Shown here: positions 1 to 11,332 of the stretch, piece by piece
Position numbering within the stretch: position 1 is the stretch's first letter
How the letters are laid out: every line of letters begins with the position of its first letter
From: Monodelphis domestica
Lineage: Eukaryota > Chordata > Mammalia > Didelphimorphia > Didelphidae
Assembly (NCBI RefSeq): GCF_027887165.1
Contig: NC_077229.1
Span: 372,100,343-372,164,342 of the forward strand
Length of the DNA: 64,000 nucleotides
Direction: 5' to 3'
The notes under the pieces: generated by a model
Told to the model about the DNA's origin: nothing
Databases searched by the model: none
What the model saw: only the letters and a program-made list of their open reading frames with translations
Translations under genes and position numbers: made by a program

Positions 1-879
1 ATGAGTTAGCTGGTATGAGGCTAAAAGAAGTTTCAAGGCAGAAAAAGAAGGAAAGAAAAAGTAGAAGAAAGAGGTTAACACTTCTTTAACCACATAAATA
101 AATTGTATCCCTTCTTCACCCTAAATTTGGAGCAGATTAGTCAGTAATAGCTCTCCTACCAATAAACACTGGAGTAGTTTGGTTGACCTCCATTATTGTA
201 GCTGCCAAGTCAGAACAATCAGTGCAAAATGAAGGGACAGTGAAGCCCACAAGCTGCCATCAGCTTCCCAGCACAATTCCATGGATTACAGGACTTTATC
301 TGCACTTTAAAAACCACTGACCTTAACTACAATGGCTGAGGGGTTGGGAGAGGGAGAAAATGGGTGTGTGTATATATGCTGTTCACAAACTAATATTGCT
401 CTCCACTGCTTCTCCTCTTTGTAAGGAGGCATTGGGTGTGATCTTCTTTTATCCTCCATAATGATTTGTAAATTACCCTGGAATTGAACCTAGTGTTGTG
501 TTGCTATTTTTTAAATATTTGAAATATTAACAGTAATTTCTTTTTAAAAATTCACAGGTCTAGAACCTAAAGGGTAGAGATTCAGAGGATAAGGGGACAG
601 ATATTTTCATGTCCCCTAGCTACAGTAGTTGAGTCAGTAGTATTTAACGTGCAGCAATTGGCAATATTAGTGACAGTAAAGCTAGAGCAAGTCTGAATGA
701 ACAAGATGTAAGATGGACCCCTCCTCCTTCTGACATAGCTTAGAACTATAGGATTAACGAGAGAGGGGAAAGAGTGGAGAGAGGATGAAGGAGAAAAGCT
801 GCTTGAATGGGGATGAAAGGAAACCTATAATTCACCAGTACTCTTTCTGCCCAAAATTCTTTGGGTGATTAAAGGGATA
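1..879. other. Unassigned non-coding DNA
   Basis: No open frame, RNA gene or repeat that I can name. AT-rich sequence with ordinary short homopolymers only. It could hold diverged repeats that a library search would pick up. Confidence 0.5.
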
Positions 880-1330
880 CTGGCTCTGAGTCAAATAACC
901 TGGGTTCAAGTTCTCAAATCCTTGCTCTGCTCCTTATTTTGGTAGCGCTGGAGGGAGTCCAGATGACTGGTTTCATCAGGGTGGGGAAAGCCAGCTGTAG
1001 AAATTTTAGCCACCCATTCAGACCAACACCTCAGTTATAATAACTTAAGCACTTCAAGAATGCCCAGAACATTGAGGGAGTATGACTCGCTCGTTGTCAC
1101 CCAGACAATATATGTCAGAGGCAGAGTCAAACTCCAGGTCTTCCTATCTCTAGGGCTCACTCTTCATCTATTACACCATGCTGCCTCTCTGCTATTTACT
1201 CCCTGAAGAATTTTAGCAAAGTCAATTCCCCTTTCTCGGTTTTCTCATCTGTAAAATTAGGTTATATGAGATGCTCCCCAAGGTCATTTCTAGTTTTAAG
1301 TCTGATACTTCACTGTCAGCTTCCTAGACT
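880..1330 (+). mobile_element. Old CORE-SINE (MIR-type), plus strand, split by a second SINE piece
   Basis: The left part (about 880-950) reads like the tRNA-related head of a MIR-type SINE ('CCTGGGTTCAAGTTCTCAAATC'-type B-box region). The right part (about 1190-1320) reads like the MIR body, with 'TTTCTCATCTGTAAAAT' at about 1239. Between them, roughly 1045-1190, lies a fragment in the opposite direction resembling the reverse complement of a tRNA-derived SINE ('CTCCAGGTCTTCC...CTATTACACCATGCTGCC'). I infer an insertion of one SINE into another. Family assignment is by eye, from remembered consensus words. Confidence 0.5.
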
Positions 1331-1610
1331 TACATAGTGGAGAAATCCATTTTCTTATTGCTTTATGCCCTATGGACCATATGCTAAGAACATTACCCTT
1401 GGCAAAGGCAGAAATCTCTTCCACAAGTAACCAACTGCAAATTAATAGAAGGGGGTGTGATTGGTTGTTTGGAACATAAGATACTCAAGGAAAGGATGAA
1501 ACCAAGATGAAAAAAAACCTAGATACCCCCCCCCAATCAACTTGTCCAAACAAATTAAGAGGAAGGTTAATGGTGATACTGATGTGATGGTGGGGGGTGG
1601 GGGGAGGAGG

Positions 1611-1630
1611 AGCAGCAGCAGCAGCAGCAG
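1611..1630. repeat. (AGC)n microsatellite
   Basis: About six and two-thirds uninterrupted AGC units, directly following a G-rich run (TGGGGGGTGGGGGGAGG) at about 1590-1610. No open frame carries it, so it is not a polyglutamine or polyserine tract. Confidence 0.9.
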
Positions 1631-1789
1631 TAAGAAAATGTTTATGTTGAAAATGATATAGCTCAGACCTTTAGGGCTACTCTCCCAACATCTTGATACT
1701 GCCCTGTATTCTCTCTATCCTAAATCCTTTGGATAATTGTATGTGGCATTAACTAGTCTGAGTTCAAGTTTTCAAATCTTTGCCTTTAT

Positions 1790-1885
1790 CTATCATCTAC
1801 TTATCTATCTATCTGTACAGATATATACATACCATTATACATATATATATACATACATATACATATGCATATCAGTATAGATATA
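1790..1885. repeat. TATC / ATAC microsatellite cluster
   Basis: Interrupted (TATC)n followed by (ATAC/ATAT)n. Degenerate simple repeat with no coding signal. Confidence 0.75.
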
Positions 1886-1999
1886 TGCACAGTTAACTAA
1901 CCCTGAAGCGAAGGACAAAAGAGCCAAGAAGACTTGCCTGGCTGTGGATTTCTTTCCACTTCAACCCTCTGCTATTGTGTGGTTCCCCATCTGTGGTAC

Positions 2000-3070
2000 T
2001 CTAACACAAGAAATATTTTTTTAAGCATGAAGAATAACTATCACGTGTAGAGTCTTCCCTTATATTTCATTCATGCTACAATTGTAGCAGATGCACAAAC
2101 GATGAGGCATTTTCCCTTCACATGGCTGATAACTCAGACTGAACAATAAAAGTTAAGTTTTATAATCACTTAATGGAGAGGAATAGGATAGATAACACTG
2201 GAAAACTTAAAACATGACCTGTGTATGTCAAGGTCTGATACTTTCCTACCCCAAGAGCCCTTTCCTGATTTTTTCATAGATGCTATTAGGTCCATTGTAT
2301 TATGTCCACATGTGACACACACACACATCCTGCTGGAGAAGTCCTAGTGGGCAAGTATTATGCAATCATGTATTGAATTAACATGGTAATAGAATATCTT
2401 ATTGCCTCTTATATTTCTTCTATTCCAGAGTTTATTTTTTTCTTAGATAATTTTATGAAGGAGTTATAACTTCACTTTTATTAGTTTAATGAATCTGTAA
2501 TATCAAATTACCCAGGGTAAAAAAAAATATTTCTTGCACATTTTTATTTTAATTGATTCTCCCTTTTCTTCCCATCTCTATCTATAATCCTATGCAAAGA
2601 AAAGCATAATTGAGTTAGGAACTAATCACTGTCTCCAGACTAATGAGAGATAGAATACTCCCAATGCAGTTGAGGTCCAGCTCCTGAATACTGTGCAGCA
2701 TAAATCCTCCTTTCACTCATTCAATTTATTCTACCAACTTGCAAAATCCCTCAGTCCTGAAATCAACAACAAGAAAAAATCCTTCTGGGCACTCCCTCCA
2801 CCTTTTATTTTCTTCATAGGGCCTGACTGCCTTCTTGGAGTAATAGATTAGACACAAGGGATCTTTTACTTCCTCCCCTACCTTCATCTCAAGCTTTTGG
2901 ACCCTCAAGCCTTGAGCTAGTGCCTTTCCTGCTATTTTCTGCCTGTGTGGGTGCAAGCCAACCAATCTTTGTGATCTCTTTTGTGCTGATAATCATATCT
3001 GCCCATGGTTACCATGGTGTCTTAGCCAGGTTGGAGAGGCAACCAGGTATGGTAGGGAAGAAGAGTGATG
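2000..3070. other. Unassigned non-coding DNA
   Basis: No recognisable gene. A 79-codon minus-strand open stretch at 2726-2965 has no motif, no plausible promoter and no coding bias that I can see. A short (CA)n is present at about 2315-2327. Confidence 0.45.
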
Positions 3071-3074
3071 GGCT

Positions 3075-3245
3075 ACAGTAGAGATAGCATTGAGCTGAGA
3101 ACCAGAAGAATTTGGATTTTAATGCCTCCTCAGACAATTACTAGTTGTTTGGTTTTGAAGAAGTCACAATCTTTTTAAGCTTCCATTTCCTCCTCAGTAA
3201 AATAAAATCTTATGACTTCCAAGATCCAATTCAGTTCTAAATGTA
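3075..3245 (+). mobile_element. CORE-SINE / MIR-type fragment, plus strand
   Basis: Contains in order a head-like stretch ('GAGCTGAGAACCAGAAGAATTTGG'-type), the 'CCTCAGACAATTACTAGTTG' region and 'TTTCCTCCTCAGTAAAAT', which correspond to the successive landmarks of a MIR/CORE-SINE. Diverged, so old. Confidence 0.55.
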
Positions 3246-3249
3246 TAAT

Positions 3250-6230
3250 CCTGAAAATATTTCCTTAGTAGTGGCATTAAAGAGTGACAGCTCTCTTCCA
3301 CATAAGCTTCCACATAATGCATACTTTAGAAAACCAATATGTCCAAAATTCTAAACCATTACATATATAGTCAAGCTTAGTTTCCAATTCTCTTCTATTT
3401 TCCTTAATTTCTTTTCATTGTACACTAACCAATCCATTTTAACTAGCATCTAAAGGACTGAGAATAAAATTTACTGACAAGTTCCTTGATTAGGTATCTA
3501 TAAGCAACATTTACATTTTTAAGCAAATAGCATTTCAAATCCTATCAAAGCTAAATGAACTAAAAAAAAAACATTAAATTCTACTACACTGATTGATTGT
3601 TGGTAAGACATATAGAGTATTTGAAGAGGCTATATCAAAGAAATTTGATCTCTTACAAATTGAGTTCCATTAGTGTCTAAAATTCCCAAATGTCATTCAA
3701 TAAGAACATAAAATTGCTTTTATCTCCATTTGTTTTGTACAGTTGTGTATGCTTTCAATGAATCAAACACTATGTTTCTTTACTATTGAAAATAAGGAAA
3801 CAAAACCTATTTGTGAAATGCTCCTTCATCTTTTCCCTTCTATTCCTTCCATAGCTTCCTAAACTCTCATTTCTGCATGTAGCCTGCCACTGAATAGAGA
3901 GCAGAACAACATTGTTTTTATTGTGCAACCACAAAGACGTGTTGTCAACAAACCCAGATATCAAAGACCAGCTTTCTACTTAGAGAAAGACTCCATCAAT
4001 TGACAGTCTGCAAGAGGGAGTACACAGTGACATCTTTGTTTGTAAATTCAATAGTAAATATCTATTAAGCACTAACTATGTTAGTTGCTGGGGTGATACA
4101 GAATTAAATAAGATAGCGTTCTCTCTAATAGTAGCAAAAGTTCTAAACTCCGTTACTGCGTTATTATTTTTATTGAAGTCAAGTTCAATAGAAAAATGCA
4201 AGGTTCTGTACTTACCCAACCAGCATTCACAACAGGAAGCTTGGTCCCCAGAGGATGGTTAGTTATATTTTCCCTTCATGATCCCAAAGATAATCCTAAG
4301 AGATTGTAAGATTTACTCTAAAATGATTTCAACTTGAGTCCCCATTCTGGTATATTCTTCCTAACTTCCATTCCAATAAATTAGCATTTTCCCTATGTTA
4401 CTAATTGACTCAGTGATTAGTGCCAGAACATCACTTAATTAATTAACATCAATTAGTTTTACAAAGTGTATTTAAGGAAAAGATACAACAAGAACAAACA
4501 TACTAAAGGAAAAAACCAAACTGTGGCCAAGCTCTATCCTCTACCAACTCTGTCCCTAGGGAAAGATGATTCAGACTTAAAGTAGTTGCTGTGAGATTTT
4601 TTGCCCTTTCAAGCTTCCTTCCAAATAAAGCATAGCTGCTGGATGAGTTACCCCTTTCCCTTTGCCTACTGACCAATTTGCTATGTTGAGGGGTCAAGCA
4701 AATTGTTCCTTGGTACTATACTGGCCCCTTCCCAGGCTCGGGTGTTAGCAAATATTGGAACAGATTTTAAATTTGGTACACCCTTTGTGACTCTCCCAAC
4801 CTTTCTACATTCCCAAAGTCAGTAGTCAATTCTATTTCCAATACTCTTTTATTTAAGAATAGGAAAGAACAGACACAGCAGAGACAAACAACAGGAGGGC
4901 TGTGCACCCATGGGTAAAATCAATGAAATCATTTGGGAACACAAAGGCCTGAATCCTTACTCCTAATTCAAGGTTTATATCACTTCATCCTCCTCTCTTC
5001 AAGACAGCCAAAGAGGAAAGAATTTCTCCTTTGGGGACTTTTGTATGCCTTCTGTTTCAACTGAGCAGCCAACCATGTAGTATACAGACAGGAAACAGTA
5101 AGAGAAAAACCTGAGCATGCTCTAAAGTGGCAGGTTGGGACCATTTTTTCTATGTCATCAGGAAATTCCAGAAGTAGGCTCATCAAACATCCAGAGAGGA
5201 GAATGAATTAGACAATGCATGTTTATCATGCTTAAGGACTGGACTTACTTTAGCTATTCAATCCCCATTTCCTAAGGAACTAAAGGGGGATGTCATTACT
5301 GATGGGATCAGAAGGGTAAAGGGTGAGGAGAGGGTGACAATCATTGAAGGCCTCAGATGAAATGGCCATTTGAGATAGAATTTTAAAAGGAGGAGCAGTT
5401 CCAGCAGGTAAAATGGGCCATCAGGTTAAAAAAGGTGATCCTCAATTTAATTTAAAGATTAATAATAAAATCATTGGTGCCAAGTCACAGAGGAGAAAAT
5501 AAAAGGATAATCTTGCGAGCCTGAGTAAACATAAAAAAAGGAAAATGGCAACTGAAGCATTCAAGCCAAATATAGGTAATTTAAGAAAAAAAAATATCAC
5601 AACTATATGAATGTGATGATATATCTAAGACATGTATTGACTCAAGAAAGCTACCTAGTAGTCATTGTGACTTCCCTGATTTGTGTGTGTGTCAAATCCC
5701 ACATCTTGTGAGACTTCCTTTTAAAATATGAGATATCTCTTTCTGTAAAGGAATTTCACCAAATACTTCAAGAAATCATTTGAAAATGCAGAAAATCTTT
5801 TAAAACAAAGGAGACAGCTATTAAATTAGTTGAGTAATGCCCCTAATCCTCCTTCCAAACTCTTTCCTTTCAGTTGAAATAAAATCTCTAGTAGGATATG
5901 ATTAAATTTCAAATGTGTTGATATTCATTAGTTCATTATTAGCATTCTTTGAACTCATTTTCATGCATTAGATTGTCAAATTAGTCACTGCCTACCTATT
6001 TGAAATTAGGACATTGGCATGATCTAATAGAGAAGAGGAGGTACAGCAGAGTCTAGAGAATAGTGTTCTACCTAGTGAAAATTTTTACTTATATGGAATA
6101 CCAGATCACCCAGAATGAAAGTTATGTATGTTTTATGCAGAGGAGCTATGAAAAAGGAAATCAGGATGCAAATGACAAATTTCACTCAACTTCACAATTG
6201 TTCATTAGATTTTCCCTACACACAAAAGCA
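3250..6230. other. Mostly unassigned DNA with small L2/MIR scraps
   Basis: About 4035-4110 ('CTATTAAGCACTAACTATGTTAGTTGCTGGGG') looks like a minus-strand L2/MIR 3' tail. About 5340-5420 looks like a minus-strand L2 scrap. The short open stretches here (64-68 codons at 3770-3964, 4503-4697 and 4980-5186) show no domain or signal. No gene supported. Confidence 0.4.
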
Positions 6231-6239
6231 GGTAGGAAC

Positions 6240-6847
6240 CCAACAATAATCATTCAACCCCCATTCTCTACTTCTAGGGCTATCATTTTACAGAACACCT
6301 TTATCACCATTCCCCTACTTTATTGTAATGATGACTTAATTCATTTTGATTCATCTATCCTCATTTTGGTCCAGCCTCCATATTGATGGCAAAATAATTT
6401 ACCATAGATTTGACCACATCACTCCCCAACTCAAATTCCAATGGCTTCATGTTACCTCCAGAATTAAATAGAAACTTTTCTGTTTAGCTTATAAAGCCCT
6501 CTATAAATTTGCCCCTTCCTCTATTGGCAGGTTTATTATATATTACTCCATATTTGCTATTCTGTAATCCTTCCAAATTGCCCTTCTTTCTCCATAATAC
6601 ATTTGCACTGTCCATTCCTTATACCTAGAATGCACTCTTGCCTCACATCGATCTTATAGAAAGTAGCTCAAGCAACATCTTCTTTGAGAAGCCTTTCTTG
6701 ATGCCATCTTGTATGTATGTTTTATCAATGTACATGATTTCTTTCTCATCTACATTATAAGATTCTTGAAGATAAAATAATATCACTTTTATTTTGTTTA
6801 CTCAGCATATAACACAAAGTAGGTGTTTAATAAATGCTAGGTAATAG
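6240..6847 (+). mobile_element. LINE L2 3' end, plus strand
   Basis: The order 'TTTGACCACATCACTCCCC', 'AATGGCTTC', 'AGCCTTTCTTGATGCCATC' and finally 'AGTAGGTGTTTAATAAATGCT' follows the 3' part of mammalian L2, ending in its short AATAAATG tail. A truncated L1 follows immediately (6848). The L2 tail sequence 'ATAAATGCTAGGT' is partly repeated after that L1, as expected if the L1 landed in the L2 tail. Non-functional, ancient. Confidence 0.75.
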
Positions 6848-7683
6848 CAGATTGGCTAACATGACAGCAAAGGAAGATAATAAATATTGAAGGGATGTGG
6901 CAAAATTGGGACATTAATGCACTGCTGGTGGAGTTGTGAATTGGTCCAGCCATTCTGGAGGGCAATTTGGAACTATGCCCAAAGGGCACTAAAAGACTAT
7001 CTGCCCTTTGATACAGTCATAGCACTTCTGGGGTTGTACCCCAAAGAGATAATAAGGGAAAAGACTTGTACAAGAATATTCATAGCTGCATTCTTTGTGG
7101 TGGCAAAAAATTGGAAAATGAGGGGATGCTCTTCAATTGGGGAATGGCTGAACAAATTGTGGCATATGTTGGTGATGGAATACTATTGTGCTCAAAGGAA
7201 TAATAAAGTGGAGAAATTCCATGGATACTGGAACAACCTCCAGGAAATGATGCAGAGTGAGAGGAGCAGAACCAGTAAAACATTATACATAGAGACTGAT
7301 ACACTGTGGTACAATCAAATGTAATGGACTTCTCTACTAGCAGCAATACAATGATCCAGGACAATTCCGAGAGATTTATAACAAAGAACACTATCCACAT
7401 CCAGAGAAAGAACTATGGGAGTAGAAACAGAGAAGAAAAACAACTGCTTGATCACATGGGTCAATGGGGATATGATTGGGGATGCAGACCCTAAACAATC
7501 ACCCTAGTGCAAACATCAACAAAATGGAAATAGGTCTTGACCAATGACACATGTAAAACCCAGTGGAATTGAGTGTTAGCTCTGGGAGGGGGGAGATAGG
7601 AGTGGAAGGAAAGAACATGAATCATGTAACCATGGAAAAATTCTTAATTAATCAACTAAATAAAATTTAAAAACAAGTAAATT
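6848..7683 (+). mobile_element. 5'-truncated L1 (marsupial type), plus strand, 3' end
   Basis: Carries the last part of L1 ORF2. An open stretch at 6887-7324 (145 codons) reads with the cysteine/tryptophan-rich C-terminal region (GCGKIGTLMHCWWSCELVQP, about residues 3-22), followed by 'CTRIFIAAFF' and 'WHMLVMEYYCAQRNNK', which match the conserved end of mammalian L1 ORF2p. A short 3' UTR and A-rich end (AAATAAAATTTAAAAAC) follow. An imperfect direct repeat, 'ATAAATGCTAGGTAAT' at about 6831-6846 and 'ATACATGCTAGGTGATT' at about 7686-7702, is a likely target-site duplication. The frame is open across the whole C-terminal piece, suggesting a moderately young copy. It is a dead fragment, not a host gene. 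Confidence 0.9.
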
Positions 7684-7689
7684 AATACA

Positions 7690-8640
7690 TGCTAGGTGAT
7701 TGAATAACTATCAGATCCACTGCCTAATATTTTACAATTATACAATAATGTGGCCTCACTAGATTGTTTGGGCTAATCTCTCTAGAATCAAATGGAAGTT
7801 TTTGTCTGTCATAAGTCAATGTTAAGCTGTTCTGTAAGATAGAAGAGCCATTGGGAATGCAGCCAAAGAAATAAATCACTTGTGATGAATTATTTTATAA
7901 ACAAATTGAGGGAAGGGACACTTTTCCTGGAAGACAGGAAGTAGTAAGCCTCATGAGAGGGAATCAAAATGTACTTCCATAGGACACAAAAGCTAAATAG
8001 TTATCATTGTCCACCAATCACATTGAAGCTAATATTTCAATTTAATTTGCAAAATATTGGTTGAGTGCCTACTTTGTACAAGAGTATACCAGTCCTATCA
8101 CTCCCTTCATTCTGAAGAGTAATCTACTAATGCAGAATAAAATGCACCAAATTTGGGGGTTGCCATGTCACTTCCTCAAGGAAAGTTAACACTTTGATGG
8201 TGGAAAGAAAGGGGTACTCATTTACTCTGTTTTGAACCTACCTACCTGAACAGTATTAATTCTGTTTCCCCTTGACCTATTACTCTCCAGAGAGACATTG
8301 TCAAATACCATACAGAAATTCAGTTATAATTTGTTTACAGAATTTACCTATTATACTAGTCTTGTAAACCTTTTACAAAAGGAAATTAAGTTAAACACCT
8401 GGCATGACTTTTGATATTTGTTTTTGTGGTTACACATTTCTTTTTTCTATTAAACTATCTTTTTTTGTTGTTATGAACTCAACAAGACATACCAAACATA
8501 AGCATTTCAATATATAAAGAACGAAAGCAAGGTTTGCATAAGAACTGTGAACTTTTATGTTCTCTTCTATTTTATTTTAAGTATATATGAGTACATATAT
8601 ATCGGAACAGTGATAATGGAATTTCTCTGTGTCCCTTTTT
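7690..8640. other. Unassigned non-coding DNA
   Basis: No gene or clear repeat recognised. One possible L2/MIR tail word at about 8050-8080 ('GAGTGCCTACTTTGTACAAG'). Confidence 0.4.
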
Positions 8641-8649
8641 TGAATTTTT

Positions 8650-8960
8650 TGTCTTATGTGCATTTTAAAATTGTTTTATTGATAATCCTTTTTTTCACGT
8701 CTATCACTACCCATTAATTTACCATCCCCACTCTTTCTCCCAAGGTAAGAAACCTTCCCTTGAAATACACACAAACGTATATAGGCTAGGAAAATGAATC
8801 AATATCCTAGACATGCCTAAGAATAAATGCAATATCTCATCCTGAATCACAAGCTCATTATCTGACCTGTTCTTAATGAAACATTCCTTAAATACTATAT
8901 TTAAGAATGCTAGCAAGAAACAAAATCAAATTTCCTGGCCTATAACTTGAAGAATCCACC
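8650..8960 (-). mobile_element. Probable LINE 3' end, minus strand (diverged)
   Basis: Reads as a T-rich 3' tail reversed ('TTTTATTGATAATCCTTTTTTTC'), then pyrimidine-rich 'CCACTCTTTCTCCCAAGG', the pattern seen at the minus-strand 3' ends of marsupial LINEs. Weak; boundaries approximate. Confidence 0.35.
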
Positions 8961-9119
8961 TCTCTTTTTCCACACAATCTTTAGAAATCACCAAGAATGT
9001 TTTAATAATCATGTTCAAAAATTTGGAGGTGTGGAATATAGATTGGGGAGAGAGAAAAGTGGAGAAAATCCTTGAAAAGGATTTCTTTAGTAAATGGCTT
9101 CTTATTACTGTTTTTATGC

Positions 9120-11332
9120 TGTATTTGACTGAAGGACTTATTAGGAACTCCTGTGATTCTTATTCTCAATCTATATTTGTATATCAGGAAATTTTCTAGG
9201 TATTTCTTGATTTGTTCCTTATTCTTGCCATTGCTCTCTTCTGTGCTCCTATATGTTTCAAATATGTTCTTCTTCTTCATGTCTAATATGTCTTGTTGTA
9301 ACTCCCTCTCCATTTTTCTATTTCCCTGTTTTAATTTTTTGTTTTTGCTCTCCCCCTCTCCATATTCTGTTTTTCCCAGTAACAATCCTTTTAGTGTACT
9401 CTCTGGTGTGACAGCCCCTGTTTTCCATCCCTGTACTCTTTTTGCACTGTGTGGCTACTTCCCAGCTTCATAAGGTATACTGGAAATTTCTCTTAGTCAC
9501 TATGGTCAAATTCTTGGGCTTTGTTCCATCATTGATAAGTCTTTGCATTGTTTTGAGATCTGGAGCATTTTGGGGTTTTTTAATTTGCAATGATCGCAAC
9601 ACTTTGACTTGTATGAATTATTATATATATTTTCTCCATTTTGATTATTTTTGTATTCCCTGTTTTGATAGTATGACTGGTTGTTGTATTGTGATACCTT
9701 ATTGTTTCCCTGCTCATAACATGATTGCATAGGGCAAAATTAACTATGTGCCCGATTTTATTGCAAAGGAAGCATTTCCAAGTATCGCACTGCCCTCTTT
9801 ATTGGTATTGGGGCCTTTGTTGTGGGGAAGTCCTAATTATTGCTAAGCTCTTGACCTCCTCTATTTCCTTTTGTCTCATCTCTTTTGTCTCCTCTAAATT
9901 TTGATTTAAGTCTTCCTTCTCCCTCTGCTGTTTTCTTTGTGTGTCATGCAGGTGTGTAACTGAATCACATATTTCTTGTAGTGAAAATGATTGAAATTGT
10001 GGGCAGTAGAGTCTGTAGAAGTTTCTAAGAGCAAAGTTACATCCCCGTAGGAACTGCCTTTTGACAAGGAGTGTGGCCTGTTTGCTATCTTGTGGGTAGC
10101 CCAAAATTGCCTCTGCATTTTCCAGTAGCCTATCCCGGTAAACTGAGGGATGCTCTTTTTGGTCCTGCCTAATCCTTTCAAATTCTCCCCATGCATTCTG
10201 GTATACACAATAGATCTTTGCAAGCTTTTCTTAAATAAGTCAGGTTCTGGGGCCGGGAATATTCCACATCCAAATGGAATTCCAGCTAGCTGGTCAAATT
10301 CTCATCTTCTCTGGTCTTTTTTAGGAATTGGACCTGTTCTTGTGGGCTAGAAAGTTCCCCAAGTAAAATTTCTACATTCTCAAAGCTGGATTCAAAAAGT
10401 TTGAATGCCTGTTTCAGCTCACGCAAACATTTGAAAGGTTCGGTGCGGAAACAGGGCATTCTCTTCCTGGAGGGTTTCTAAATCTTATGCAGTGAAAGAT
10501 TTATGAATTTTCATATGAAGGACACTTGAATCTTGTGTAGCCTTTGCAAAATCTCTGAGATGCATGATTTTTTGTACCTCTGCAGCTCCTTTAGTTTTTA
10601 TTAGTTCTGTATTGATCTGCCTATCTACCATCACTTTCTCCATGCAAATTCCTATTGTCAGAGCTGTTGTTACTGTCTCAATGTCCTTGTTCTTGTCTTT
10701 GTCAGTGTCAATGGGAGTCTATGTCATAGAATCTTTGACCATCCCTAGTTTCTCCATCTTTGACATAAAGTCCTGGTACATATTTGTAATGACTTCCATC
10801 TGTGAGAATACTTTGTCTAGCTTGCTGTCCATGTTGTTACTGATGTTATCCTTGCATTTGATCAGTCTGAGTATTTTTCTTAGAGTGGTATAGACATGCC
10901 ATACCATCAAGAGAGACTCATTGGAAGCTGGAGCCATTGACCATAATGTAGTCATTTCTATTTTCATTTGATCCCAGTATTTGCTGATGTTCATAACTGC
11001 TCAGGAGATCATTGAATATGGTAGAAATTGCCCCCAAAATCGAGTAGTACCAGTGAGCATGTATCACTAGTACCAGGCCAGTCCACAGTATTTCTTGGTG
11101 CATTTTGTGTCTTTCTATGCCCAACCTTTACCAGATACTTATTCAAGCCTCCCCCAAAGGAAAAAAAAAGATATCTGCTTGAATCTCTGTATTGAAAAGC
11201 CCCTTCACTACTATGTGTTTGTTCAGTTCTGTGCCCAAGATGGCTGCCCCTCCCTCCAGTCTCTTTCTCAACTTCCAGGTGTAATTGTTGATAATGGAGT
11301 CTTGTTCTTTGTCTAGCTAACTGTGGTGTCAC
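9120..11332 (-). pseudogene. Retroviral gag-like remnant (fossil)
   Basis: Minus-strand reading shows, in several frames, features expected of gag: an upstream coiled-coil-like stretch (about 10,900-10,600), a capsid C-terminal-like region (about 10,200-9,800) whose pattern of charged and aromatic residues followed by a long K/E/R-rich stretch resembles the gammaretroviral capsid/charged-linker layout, and a basic cysteine-containing nucleocapsid-like region near 9,600. It is flanked on its right by an LTR. Broken many times; no function expected. The match to gag is by layout, not by alignment. Confidence 0.5.

Noticed and set aside
6887-7324. 145-codon open frame as a host gene
   Set aside because: It is the C-terminus of L1 ORF2; the same sequence recurs at 23 kb and 48.5 kb.
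9153-9473. Plus-strand 106-codon hydrophobic open frame as a membrane protein
   Set aside because: Antisense shadow of the gag-like ERV interior; phenylalanine/leucine-rich because the other strand is lysine/glutamate-rich.
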